Part shown: in pieces, positions 1 to 5,564 of the stretch | Numbering within the stretch: the first letter of the stretch is position 1 | Layout: each line of letters begins with the position of its first letter | NCBI GenBank assembly: GCA_964402325.1 | Contig: CAYOBI010000057.1 | Coordinates: forward strand, 1 to 16,980 | DNA length: 16,980 bases | From: Raineyella sp964402325 | GTDB lineage: Bacteria > Actinomycetota > Actinomycetes > Propionibacteriales > Propionibacteriaceae | Direction: 5' to 3' | Made by a program: the position numbers and the translations under genes | The notes under the pieces: model-generated | Database searches by the model: none | Told to the model about the DNA's origin: nothing | The model's input: only the letters and a program-made list of their open reading frames with translations

Positions 1-211
1 TCATCAGGTCGGCCTGGCGCGGCGAGGCGCGGAAGACCTCCTGGCCCCAGCGGCCCGCGTCGTGCGGGGTGGCGCCGAAGGACATCATCTCGATCGCGCA
101 GCAGGCCAGGCCGAAGGTGGCCGGCCAGAAGGACGCCTTGCGCGCCCAGCCGAACAGCTGTTCGGCGGTGGTCAGCAGGATCCCCTGGGGGATCTTGTCC
201 TCGACACCCAT
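1..211 (-). CDS. nuoB: NADH-quinone oxidoreductase subunit B (NuoB), N-terminal part, runs off the left edge
   Basis: NuoB is the peripheral-arm subunit of respiratory complex I that holds iron-sulfur cluster N2, the last electron donor to the quinone. About 70 residues are visible, beginning MGVEDKIPQGILLTTAEQ. The segment includes 'FGLACCAIEMM' (about residues 34-44), whose paired cysteines are the first ligands of the N2 [4Fe-4S] cluster; the remaining ligands lie beyond the window edge. The ATG at 211-209 is preceded by a Shine-Dalgarno-like GAGGTG about 6 nt upstream, which supports this start. It lies 60 nt downstream of nuoA on the same strand, the usual nuoA-nuoB order, so the two are almost certainly one operon that continues to the left. 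The gene is cut only by the window edge; I see no sign of a pseudogene. Confidence 0.95.
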   Translation of the reverse strand, partial: MGVEDKIPQGILLTTAEQLFGWARKASFWPATFGLACCAIEMMSFGATPHDAGRWGQEVFRASPRQADLM

Positions 212-271
212 ATCAGCACCTCACAATTCGGCCGTTGACGGACGGGGCGGCGGTCATCGGATCCAGACCTG

Positions 272-634
272 TCAGTCCCACTCCAGACCCCCGCGCCGCC
301 ACTCGTAGATGTAGGCCAGGAAGACCAGGCCGATGAAGATCAGCATCTGCACCAGGGCGAAGGACCGCAGCCCGGGCATCTCGAGGGAGACGGCCCACGG
401 GTAGAGGAAGACGACCTCGATGTCGAAGATGATGAAGAGCATCGCGGTGATGTAGTACTTCACCGGGAACCGGCCACCGCCGACCGGCTGGGGCGTGGGC
501 TCGATGCCACACTCGTACGAATCGGACTTGACCCGGTTGTACCGGGACGGCCCGATGATCGCTGACACCAGGGCGACGGTCGCCATCACGGCGCCCATCA
601 CCAGCATCAGGATCAACGGAAGGTACATGTTCAT
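272..634 (-). CDS. nuoA: NADH-quinone oxidoreductase subunit A (NuoA)
   Basis: NuoA is a small membrane subunit of complex I, at the junction between the membrane arm and the quinone-reducing peripheral arm. The 120-aa product has the normal family length and three hydrophobic helices (about residues 4-27, 61-81 and 90-110). The conserved loop 'SDSYECGIEPT' contains the family's invariant Cys-Gly-Ile-Glu, and 'YYITAMLFIIFDIEVVFLYPWA' spans the second helix with its conserved Asp-Ile-Glu. The start at 634-632 is supported by AGGAAAGGA about 6 nt upstream; a second in-frame ATG (628-626) is possible but less well placed. It is the first nuo gene, followed by nuoB, and lies 78 nt downstream of the quinone-tail-reductase-like gene on the same strand. 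Confidence 0.96.
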   Translation of the reverse strand: MNMYLPLILMLVMGAVMATVALVSAIIGPSRYNRVKSDSYECGIEPTPQPVGGGRFPVKYYITAMLFIIFDIEVVFLYPWAVSLEMPGLRSFALVQMLIFIGLVFLAYIYEWRRGGLEWD

Positions 635-705
635 CGCCAGGTCCTTTCCTGTGCCGTGTCCATCCTCGCAGCCCTCTCTGTCATCTCCGTCACCGCCCCG
701 GCCCG

Positions 706-736
706 AATGTACTCAGACCGACGGGGCGATCTTCAC
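706..736 (-). promoter_or_regulatory. candidate promoter of the nuo operon
   Basis: On the minus strand a TACATT hexamer (711-706) lies just past the stop codon of the upstream flavoprotein gene. A weak -35-like GTGAAG (736-731) sits 19 nt further up. Transcription from here would give a leader of about 65 nt carrying the nuoA Shine-Dalgarno sequence. The -35 is poor, so nuo could instead be read through from the upstream gene. Confidence 0.3.
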
Positions 737-2014
737 GAGGGTGTTGATCACGCGATCGAAGGCGTCTCCGTCGCGCTGGTCGGTGAGCCCGGCCAACAAC
801 TTGTGCACCAGCCGCATCAGCGTGTGGCGTGGCAGTCCGTAGTGCACGGCGATCCTCATCACCGTGGGGTTGCCGATCAGCCGGGCGAACACCGCGCCGA
901 GGCGGTAGTACTTGCCCAGCTCGTCCTGCATCAACAGCGGGTAGCCGCGCAGCGCCCGCTCGGCCGAGGCGGTGCCGAAGCCGCGGGACTTCGCGTCGAC
1001 GATGACCCCGGCGGCGACCCGACCGGCCTGCATGGCCGAGTCGATGCCCTCACCGTTGAACGGGTTGACCATGCCGCCGGCGTCGCCGACCAACAGCAGC
1101 CCGTCGCGGTAGTGCGGCTTGCGGTTGAACGCCATCGGCAGCGCCATGCCCTTGATCGGCACCTGGAGGTTCTCCGGGCGGAAGCCCCACTCCTCCGGGG
1201 TGTTCTCCAGCCAGGTCCGCATCATCGCGCGGTAGTCGGTCTTCGCGAACGCCGGGGAGGTGTTCAGCATGCCGAGGCCGACGTTGACCGACCCGTCCCC
1301 CATCGGGAACGCCCAGCCGTAGCCCGGCAGCAGGTTCGAGGCGCCCGGCTTGCCGTCCCACAGCTCCAGCCAGGACTCCATGTAGTCCCCGTCATGGCGC
1401 GGCGAGGTGACGTACGACCGGACGGCCACCCCCATCGGGCGCTTCTCGTCGCGGGTGATGCCCATCGCGACGGCCAGCCGGGAGGAGTTGCCGTCGGCGG
1501 CGACCACCACCGGCGCCCGGAACGTACGACCGTCCTTGGTGCGGACCCCGACGATCCGGCCGGCGTGCAGCAGCGGTTCGGTGACGTGGGCACCTTCGAC
1601 CAGGTGGGCACCGCGGGCGACGGCGTGCCGGGCGAGCAGCTCGTCAAGCTCGGTGCGGCGCCGGGTCATGCCGTAGTGCGGGAAGTCGGCCAGGTCGGGC
1701 CAGTCCAGGGTGAACGGGCGGCCGTTGCCGCCGTAGACCCGCAGGCCGCGGTTGTGCACCCAGCCGGCCTCCTCGGAGGTGTCGAGGCCCAGCCGGACGA
1801 TTTCCTTGACCGCGCGCGGGGTCAGGCCGTCACCGCAGATCTTGTCCCGCGGGAGGGTGGCCTTCTCCAGCAGGGCGACGTCGAGCCCCAGCCCGGCGAG
1901 GTGGGCGGCCGTGGTGGACCCGCCCGGACCCGCCCCGACGACGACCACGTCGTGCTCCTCGGATGTGTGCACTCCCCCTGCGGCGGTGGCTGCTGCCTCG
2001 CTGGCGGGGGTCAT
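713..2014 (-). CDS. geranylgeranyl-reductase-family FAD oxidoreductase, probable menaquinone tail reductase (MenJ-like)
   Basis: This 433-aa protein belongs to the geranylgeranyl reductase family of FAD-dependent enzymes, which saturate isoprenoid double bonds. Mycobacterial MenJ, which reduces one double bond of the menaquinone side chain, is in this family. The FAD motif VVVVGAGPGGS lies at residues 23-33. It is followed by 'RDKICGDGLTPRAV', typical of the family, and 'GDAGGMVNPFNGEGIDSAM' (from residue 310) is the second FAD-binding motif. I chose the ATG at 2014-2012 because AGGAG lies 6 nt upstream; an in-frame ATG 21 codons earlier has no ribosome site and would add a poorly conserved leader. 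The position between menF and nuoA supports a quinone substrate. Phospholipid or other archaeal-type lipid reductases are alternatives, so the exact substrate is inferred. Confidence 0.85.
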   Translation of the reverse strand: MTPASEAAATAAGGVHTSEEHDVVVVGAGPGGSTTAAHLAGLGLDVALLEKATLPRDKICGDGLTPRAVKEIVRLGLDTSEEAGWVHNRGLRVYGGNGRPFTLDWPDLADFPHYGMTRRRTELDELLARHAVARGAHLVEGAHVTEPLLHAGRIVGVRTKDGRTFRAPVVVAADGNSSRLAVAMGITRDEKRPMGVAVRSYVTSPRHDGDYMESWLELWDGKPGASNLLPGYGWAFPMGDGSVNVGLGMLNTSPAFAKTDYRAMMRTWLENTPEEWGFRPENLQVPIKGMALPMAFNRKPHYRDGLLLVGDAGGMVNPFNGEGIDSAMQAGRVAAGVIVDAKSRGFGTASAERALRGYPLLMQDELGKYYRLGAVFARLIGNPTVMRIAVHYGLPRHTLMRLVHKLLAGLTDQRDGDAFDRVINTLVKIAPSV

Positions 2015-2081
2015 AGAACACTCCTGTGGGGTCGGGGGACGCCCGGGGTCACGCTCCGGGTGCAGACCCAGGGACACCCGA

Positions 2082-2111
2082 AGTCTACGACTCCCGCCGT
2101 GCTGGGGCTAA
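2082..2111 (-). promoter_or_regulatory. candidate promoter of the MenJ-like gene
   Basis: On the minus strand TTAGCC (2111-2106) and TAGACT (2087-2082) are separated by 18 nt and resemble -35 and -10 elements. The implied transcript would start near 2075. Its leader of about 60 nt would contain the AGGAG ribosome site for the start at 2014. Confidence 0.4.
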
Positions 2112-2127
2112 CCCCCACCTGCTGGCG

Positions 2128-2156
2128 TTCACCCTAGCCAGAGGCCTGTTGGTGAA
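2128..2156. repeat. 6-bp inverted repeat, possible operator
   Basis: TTCACC (2128-2133) and its exact complement GGTGAA (2151-2156) are separated by 17 nt, just upstream of the candidate -35 element of the MenJ-like gene. The placement would suit a regulator, but 6-bp arms can occur by chance. Confidence 0.25.
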
Positions 2157-2282
2157 ATGATTACCGCAACACCGACGTGGCGTTATTGATCTGTGACCCC
2201 TGGGCAGTGGCCAGGCCCGACGCGACGTACCACACTCGTCCGGCGGCCGGCGGAACGTCACGGTGGCGCGTCGCCGACGGGC

Positions 2283-2288
2283 TAGAGT
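2283..2288 (+). promoter_or_regulatory. -10 element of a leaderless menF transcript
   Basis: TAGAGT is followed by exactly 6 nt (GCCGGG) and then the GTG start of menF. No Shine-Dalgarno sequence precedes the start. Transcription starting 7 nt after a -10 box would begin on the start codon itself. The same arrangement is seen at five other genes here. No clear -35 is visible. Confidence 0.6.
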
Positions 2289-2294
2289 GCCGGG

Positions 2295-3617
2295 GTGATG
2301 CCGCCCGCTTCGCTCCCGCCCGTCCCCCGCCTGCGCGCGGTCACCACGCCGATCGAGGATCCGGGGGATCTGCACGCGTACCTGCCGGAGTCCGGCGCCA
2401 GCGCCTGGTTCCATCGCGACGAGGGGGTGATCGGGCTCGGCGAGGCGGCCCGGTGCGCGGTGGGGTCGCTGGCCGAGGCCGACGCCTGGTGGCGGGCCGT
2501 GGTTGCGGCGATGCCCAGCCCGGGGCCGGACGACCTGCCCTCGGGGGTCGGGCCGCTGGCCTTCGGCTCCTTCACCTTCGACCGGGACCACACCACCCGG
2601 AGCTCGGTGCTGGTGGTGCCGGGCCTGGTGCTCGGCAGCCGGGACGGCCGGCACTGGATGACCCGGATCGCCCCGGTCGACCGGCCGCTGCCGGCGGCCG
2701 TCCTGCCGCCGCGCACCGCCGCCCCGACCGGTCCCGGCGAGGTCTCCTGGTCCGACGGCGCGATGTCCGGCCCGGACTGGGAGGAGGCGGTCGGCACCGC
2801 GGTGCGCCTGATCGGCGAGGGCCGGCTGCAGAAGGTGGTGCTGGCCCGCGACGTGGTCGCCAGCACGCCCGACCGGATCGATCCGCGCTGGCTGGTGGAG
2901 CGGCTCGGGCCGCGCTATCCGCGCTGCTGGACGTTCTGGGTCGACGACATGGTCGGCGCCACCCCGGAGATGCTGGTCCGGGTGGACCAGGGACTGGTCA
3001 CCTCCCGGGTGCTGGCCGGCACCATCTGGCGCGGTGCGATGGGCCCGAAGCGGCGGACCACCGGGGAGACCGGCCGGCGCGGTGTGGAGGACACCCTGTC
3101 CTCCACCGCGATCGCCGAGGTGCTCTCCCAGTCCGACAAGAACCTCGGCGAGCACGCCCTCGCGGTCGAGTCGGTGGCCCGGGCACTGGCGCCGCACTGC
3201 ACCAGCATGAACGTGCCGGAGACCCCGTACGTCCTGGAGCTGCCGAACGTCATGCACCTGGCCACCGACGTGAACGCGGCCGTACGCCCCGGGACGACCG
3301 CGCTGGCCCTGGCGGCGGCGCTGCACCCCAGCGCGGCGGTGTGCGGCACGCCGACCGACGTGGCCCGGGCCACCATCGCCGAGATCGAGGGGCTGGACCG
3401 GGGCCGCTATTCCGGCCCGGTCGGCTGGATCGACGCACACGGGAACGGCGAGTGGGGCATCGCCCTGCGCTGCGGGCGGCTGCTGCCCGACGGGCACGGG
3501 ATGCAGCTGTTCGCCGGCTGCGGGATCGTCGCCGACTCCGAGCCGGCCAACGAGCTGGCCGAGTCCAACGCCAAGCTGGTCCCGATGCGCGACGCGCTCG
3601 AGGAGCAGCGGGACTGA
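2295..3617 (+). CDS. menF: isochorismate synthase MenF
   Basis: MenF converts chorismate to isochorismate, the committed first step of menaquinone synthesis. The 440-aa protein has a variable N-terminal half and a complete chorismate-binding C-terminal domain. Visible landmarks are 'KVVLARDV' (Lys180, equivalent to the family's catalytic base), 'GATPE' ending at Glu225, 'LAGT', 'HLATDV', 'LHPSAAVCGTPTD', 'GRYSGPVGW' and 'FAGCGIVADSEPANELAES' near the C-terminus, which contributes acidic Mg2+ ligands. Start: GTG at 2295, immediately followed by an ATG at 2298; the -10 spacing favours GTG on a leaderless mRNA. The enzyme type cannot be separated by sequence alone from siderophore-type EntC/DhbC, but menD, menC, menE, menA and menG nearby make menaquinone by far the likelier pathway. 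It converges on the Old Yellow Enzyme gene. Confidence 0.92.
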   Translation: MMPPASLPPVPRLRAVTTPIEDPGDLHAYLPESGASAWFHRDEGVIGLGEAARCAVGSLAEADAWWRAVVAAMPSPGPDDLPSGVGPLAFGSFTFDRDHTTRSSVLVVPGLVLGSRDGRHWMTRIAPVDRPLPAAVLPPRTAAPTGPGEVSWSDGAMSGPDWEEAVGTAVRLIGEGRLQKVVLARDVVASTPDRIDPRWLVERLGPRYPRCWTFWVDDMVGATPEMLVRVDQGLVTSRVLAGTIWRGAMGPKRRTTGETGRRGVEDTLSSTAIAEVLSQSDKNLGEHALAVESVARALAPHCTSMNVPETPYVLELPNVMHLATDVNAAVRPGTTALALAAALHPSAAVCGTPTDVARATIAEIEGLDRGRYSGPVGWIDAHGNGEWGIALRCGRLLPDGHGMQLFAGCGIVADSEPANELAESNAKLVPMRDALEEQRD

Positions 3618-3622
3618 CACGC

Positions 3623-3634
3623 GGCTCCGGAGCC
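3623..3634. repeat. 12-bp perfect palindrome between convergent genes, possible weak terminator
   Basis: GGCTCCGGAGCC is the main structure in the 30-nt gap between the menF stop and the stop of the opposing Old Yellow Enzyme gene. As RNA it could form only a 4-bp stem with a CCGG loop, and there is no T tract. A role as a two-way terminator is therefore a weak guess. Confidence 0.25.
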
Positions 3635-3647
3635 TACGCCCGGGGCG

Positions 3648-4757
3648 TCAGCGGAACGGCAGCGCCCGGCTGTACTGGATCGGGAACCTGCTCGGCCCGC
3701 CGTCCAGGTGCGCCTCCCAGCGGGCCGGGGCGTACGGGTCGCGGAGCAGTTCGCGGGCGACCATCACGGCGTCGGCGCGGCCCTCGACCAGCACCGCCTC
3801 GGCCTGGTCGGCGTCGACGATGATCCCGACCGTGCTGACCGGGATCGAGACCGCCTCCTTGATCCCCTCGGCGAACCGCACCTGGTAGCCGGGACCCAGC
3901 CGGGTCGGCCGGGAGCGGGGCGAGAGGCCGCCGGTGGAGACGTCGATCAGGTCGACGCCGTGCTGCTCCAGCAGGGTGGCGAACCGTCGGGTCTGCTCCA
4001 GGGTCCAGCTGTCCTCCGCAAGGCCGTTCTCCTCGAACCAGTCGGTGGCCGACACCCGGTAGAACACCGGGACGTCGGGGCCGACCTCGTCGCGGACGGC
4101 GTCGACGACGGCCAGCGGCAGCCGGACCCGGCCCTCGAAGGAGCCGCCCCACTCGTCCGTGCGCCGGTTGGTGACCGGGGAGCAGAACTGGTGCAGCAGG
4201 TAGCCGTGCGCGCCGTGGATCTCGACGGTGTCGAAGCCGGCCTCCAGCGCCCGGCGGGCGGCGGAGCGGAAGCCCTCGATCACCGAGACGATGTCGGCGG
4301 CGGTCATCGCCCGCGGGGTGGCGTGCTTGTCGTCGAACGGCTCAGCGCTCGGACCGACCGGCGTCCAGCCGCCGTGCTGGGCGGGCACCGTGCCGACCCC
4401 GGCCCACGGCTGCCAGGTGCCGGCCTTGCGGCCGGCGTGGTTCAGCTGGATCCCGACCCGGGCGCCGAGCCGGTGGCACAGGTCGACGATCGGCGCGAAC
4501 GCGTCGGCCTGCACGTCGTTCCACAGCCCCAGGTCCCACGGCGAGATCCGCCCCACCGGCAGCACGCCGGTGGACTCCACCATCACCAGGCCCGCCCCGC
4601 CGCCGGCCCGGGACGCCAGGTGCTGCAGGTGGAAGTCGGTCGGGCACCCTGCCGAGGCGCCGGACGGGGCCGCCGAGTACATACACATCGGGGACATCCA
4701 GACGCGGTTCGGCAGGGTCGTGCCCCGCAGGGTCAGAGGCGTGAACAGCTGCGACAT
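3648..4757 (-). CDS. YqjM-like Old Yellow Enzyme, NADPH-dependent ene-reductase
   Basis: An FMN-dependent flavoprotein of the Old Yellow Enzyme family, which reduces activated C=C bonds of enones, quinones or nitro compounds with NADPH. The 369-aa protein is a full TIM-barrel-type member of the YqjM ('thermophilic-like') subclass. The hallmark 'PMCMYS' gives Cys25 and Tyr27, matching the flavin-tuning Cys and substrate-binding Tyr of YqjM. 'GIQLNHAGRK' supplies Gln104, and 'EIHGAHGYLLHQF' the substrate-binding His181/His184 pair. 'NRRTDEWGGS' and 'YRVSATDW' are also conserved. No ribosome site precedes the ATG; TACCCT lies exactly 6 nt upstream, suggesting a leaderless transcript. It sits between menF and menG but is not a known menaquinone-pathway enzyme. 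The physiological substrate is unknown. Confidence 0.9.
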   Translation of the reverse strand: MSQLFTPLTLRGTTLPNRVWMSPMCMYSAAPSGASAGCPTDFHLQHLASRAGGGAGLVMVESTGVLPVGRISPWDLGLWNDVQADAFAPIVDLCHRLGARVGIQLNHAGRKAGTWQPWAGVGTVPAQHGGWTPVGPSAEPFDDKHATPRAMTAADIVSVIEGFRSAARRALEAGFDTVEIHGAHGYLLHQFCSPVTNRRTDEWGGSFEGRVRLPLAVVDAVRDEVGPDVPVFYRVSATDWFEENGLAEDSWTLEQTRRFATLLEQHGVDLIDVSTGGLSPRSRPTRLGPGYQVRFAEGIKEAVSIPVSTVGIIVDADQAEAVLVEGRADAVMVARELLRDPYAPARWEAHLDGGPSRFPIQYSRALPFR

Positions 4758-4763
4758 GCGACG

Positions 4764-4769
4764 AGGGTA
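4764..4769 (-). promoter_or_regulatory. -10 element of a leaderless Old Yellow Enzyme transcript
   Basis: On the minus strand TACCCT (4769-4764) is followed by 6 nt (CGTCGC) and then the ATG at 4757. There is no ribosome binding site and no recognisable -35. The layout matches the other leaderless candidates in the window. Confidence 0.5.
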
Positions 4770-4771
4770 GC

Positions 4772-4803
4772 CCCGGCCGGGGGGCGCCCGAGGCCCGGCC
4801 GGG
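4772..4803. repeat. two copies of a 10-bp palindrome between divergent promoters
   Basis: CCCGGCCGGG occurs at 4772-4781 and again at 4794-4803, with centres 22 bp apart (about two helical turns). The pair lies between the -10 boxes of the divergent Old Yellow Enzyme and menG genes, where an operator could act on both. In such GC-rich DNA, palindromes like this arise often by chance. Confidence 0.35.
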
Positions 4804-4828
4804 CGGGGCGTACGCGGCCCGTACGTGG

Positions 4829-4834
4829 CATATT
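4829..4834 (+). promoter_or_regulatory. -10 element of a leaderless menG transcript
   Basis: CATATT is followed by 6 nt (GGGCCC) and the GTG start of menG at 4841. No Shine-Dalgarno sequence is present. This is one of the few AT-containing hexamers in a very GC-rich stretch. Confidence 0.55.
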
Positions 4835-4840
4835 GGGCCC

Positions 4841-5554
4841 GTGCCCCGAGGAGACGACAAGACCGACTACCGTGCGACGCTGGCGAAGCGGCGCCACGAC
4901 GTGGCGACGATGTTCGACGGGGTGGCCCGCCGGTACGACCTCGCCAACGACGTCCTGTCGTTGGGCCAGGTCCGCTGGTGGCGCGAGGCCACGAAGCACG
5001 CGCTCGACCCGCGGCCCGGCCAACTGATCCTCGACCTGGCCGCCGGCACCGGCACCTCGAGCCTGTCCTTCGCCGAGTCGGGCGCCACCGTGGTGCCCAC
5101 CGACCTGTCGCTGGGCATGCTGCGGGTGGGCAAGGAGCGCCACCCCGAGCTGTCGTTCATCGCCGGCGACGCGCTGCGGCTCCCGTACGCGGACGGCGCC
5201 TTCGACGCGGTGACCGCCTCGTACGGGCTGCGGAACATGGAGGACACCCTCGGCGCGCTGACCGAGCTGCGCCGGATCACCAAGCCGGGCGGCCGGATCG
5301 TGATCTGCGAGTTCTCCACCCCGACCTGGGCCCCGTTCGCCACCGCCTACAAGGAGTACCTGATGGAGGCACTGCCGCGGATCGCCACCGCGGTCTCCTC
5401 CAACCCGTCGGCGTACGTCTACCTGGCGGAGTCGATCCAGGCCTGGCCGGACCAGGAGGACCTGGCCGCGCTGTTCGTCGAGGCCGGCTGGCGCGACGTC
5501 CAGTGGGAGAACCTCACCGGCGGCATCGTCGCGGTGCACCGCGCCTGGGCCTGA
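4841..5554 (+). CDS. menG: demethylmenaquinone methyltransferase MenG (UbiE family)
   Basis: MenG transfers a methyl group from S-adenosylmethionine to demethylmenaquinone, the last ring-modifying step of menaquinone synthesis. The 237-aa length is normal. Family signatures in order are 'FDGVARRYDLANDVLSLG' (residues 25-42), SAM-binding motif I 'LDLAAGTGT' (64-72), acidic residue Asp88 in 'PTDLS', 'GDALRLPY' around Asp110, 'SYGLRNMED' (127-135) and the C-terminal 'NLTGGIVAVHRA', all typical of UbiE/MenG. The GTG start is the first in-frame start that keeps the whole domain, and it fits a leaderless transcript. The next gene starts 10 nt after the stop, so the two are probably co-transcribed. 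As the menaquinone genes surround it and no ubiquinone genes are seen, the substrate is taken to be demethylmenaquinone. Confidence 0.94.
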   Translation: MPRGDDKTDYRATLAKRRHDVATMFDGVARRYDLANDVLSLGQVRWWREATKHALDPRPGQLILDLAAGTGTSSLSFAESGATVVPTDLSLGMLRVGKERHPELSFIAGDALRLPYADGAFDAVTASYGLRNMEDTLGALTELRRITKPGGRIVICEFSTPTWAPFATAYKEYLMEALPRIATAVSSNPSAYVYLAESIQAWPDQEDLAALFVEAGWRDVQWENLTGGIVAVHRAWA

Positions 5555-5564
5555 GCGGCACCCG

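Larger units (their letters stand above)
2015..2294. other. divergent intergenic region between the MenJ-like gene and menF
   Basis: These 280 nt contain no convincing gene. They are less GC-rich than the neighbouring genes around 2145-2200. They hold candidate promoters in both directions (2082-2111 minus; 2283-2288 plus) and a TTCACC/GGTGAA inverted repeat (2128-2156). The roughly 110 nt between that repeat and the menF promoter show nothing I recognise, and no tRNA-like fold is evident. Confidence 0.6.

Noticed and set aside
656..2137. Long open frame on the plus strand opposite the MenJ-like flavoprotein gene
   Set aside because: It is rich in Gly, Arg, Val and Pro without any domain, lies fully antisense to a gene with clear FAD motifs, and is the kind of open frame that high-GC DNA produces.
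2140..2294. Possible small RNA or riboswitch upstream of menF
   Set aside because: I could find no stable conserved fold, and the menF start appears to be leaderless, leaving no 5' UTR for a riboswitch.
2295..3617. Siderophore-type isochorismate synthase (EntC/DhbC) instead of MenF
   Set aside because: No siderophore genes are nearby, while five other menaquinone genes are.
2085..3620. Long open frame on the minus strand opposite menF
   Set aside because: It mirrors menF codons, has no recognisable motif and would span the divergent promoter region.
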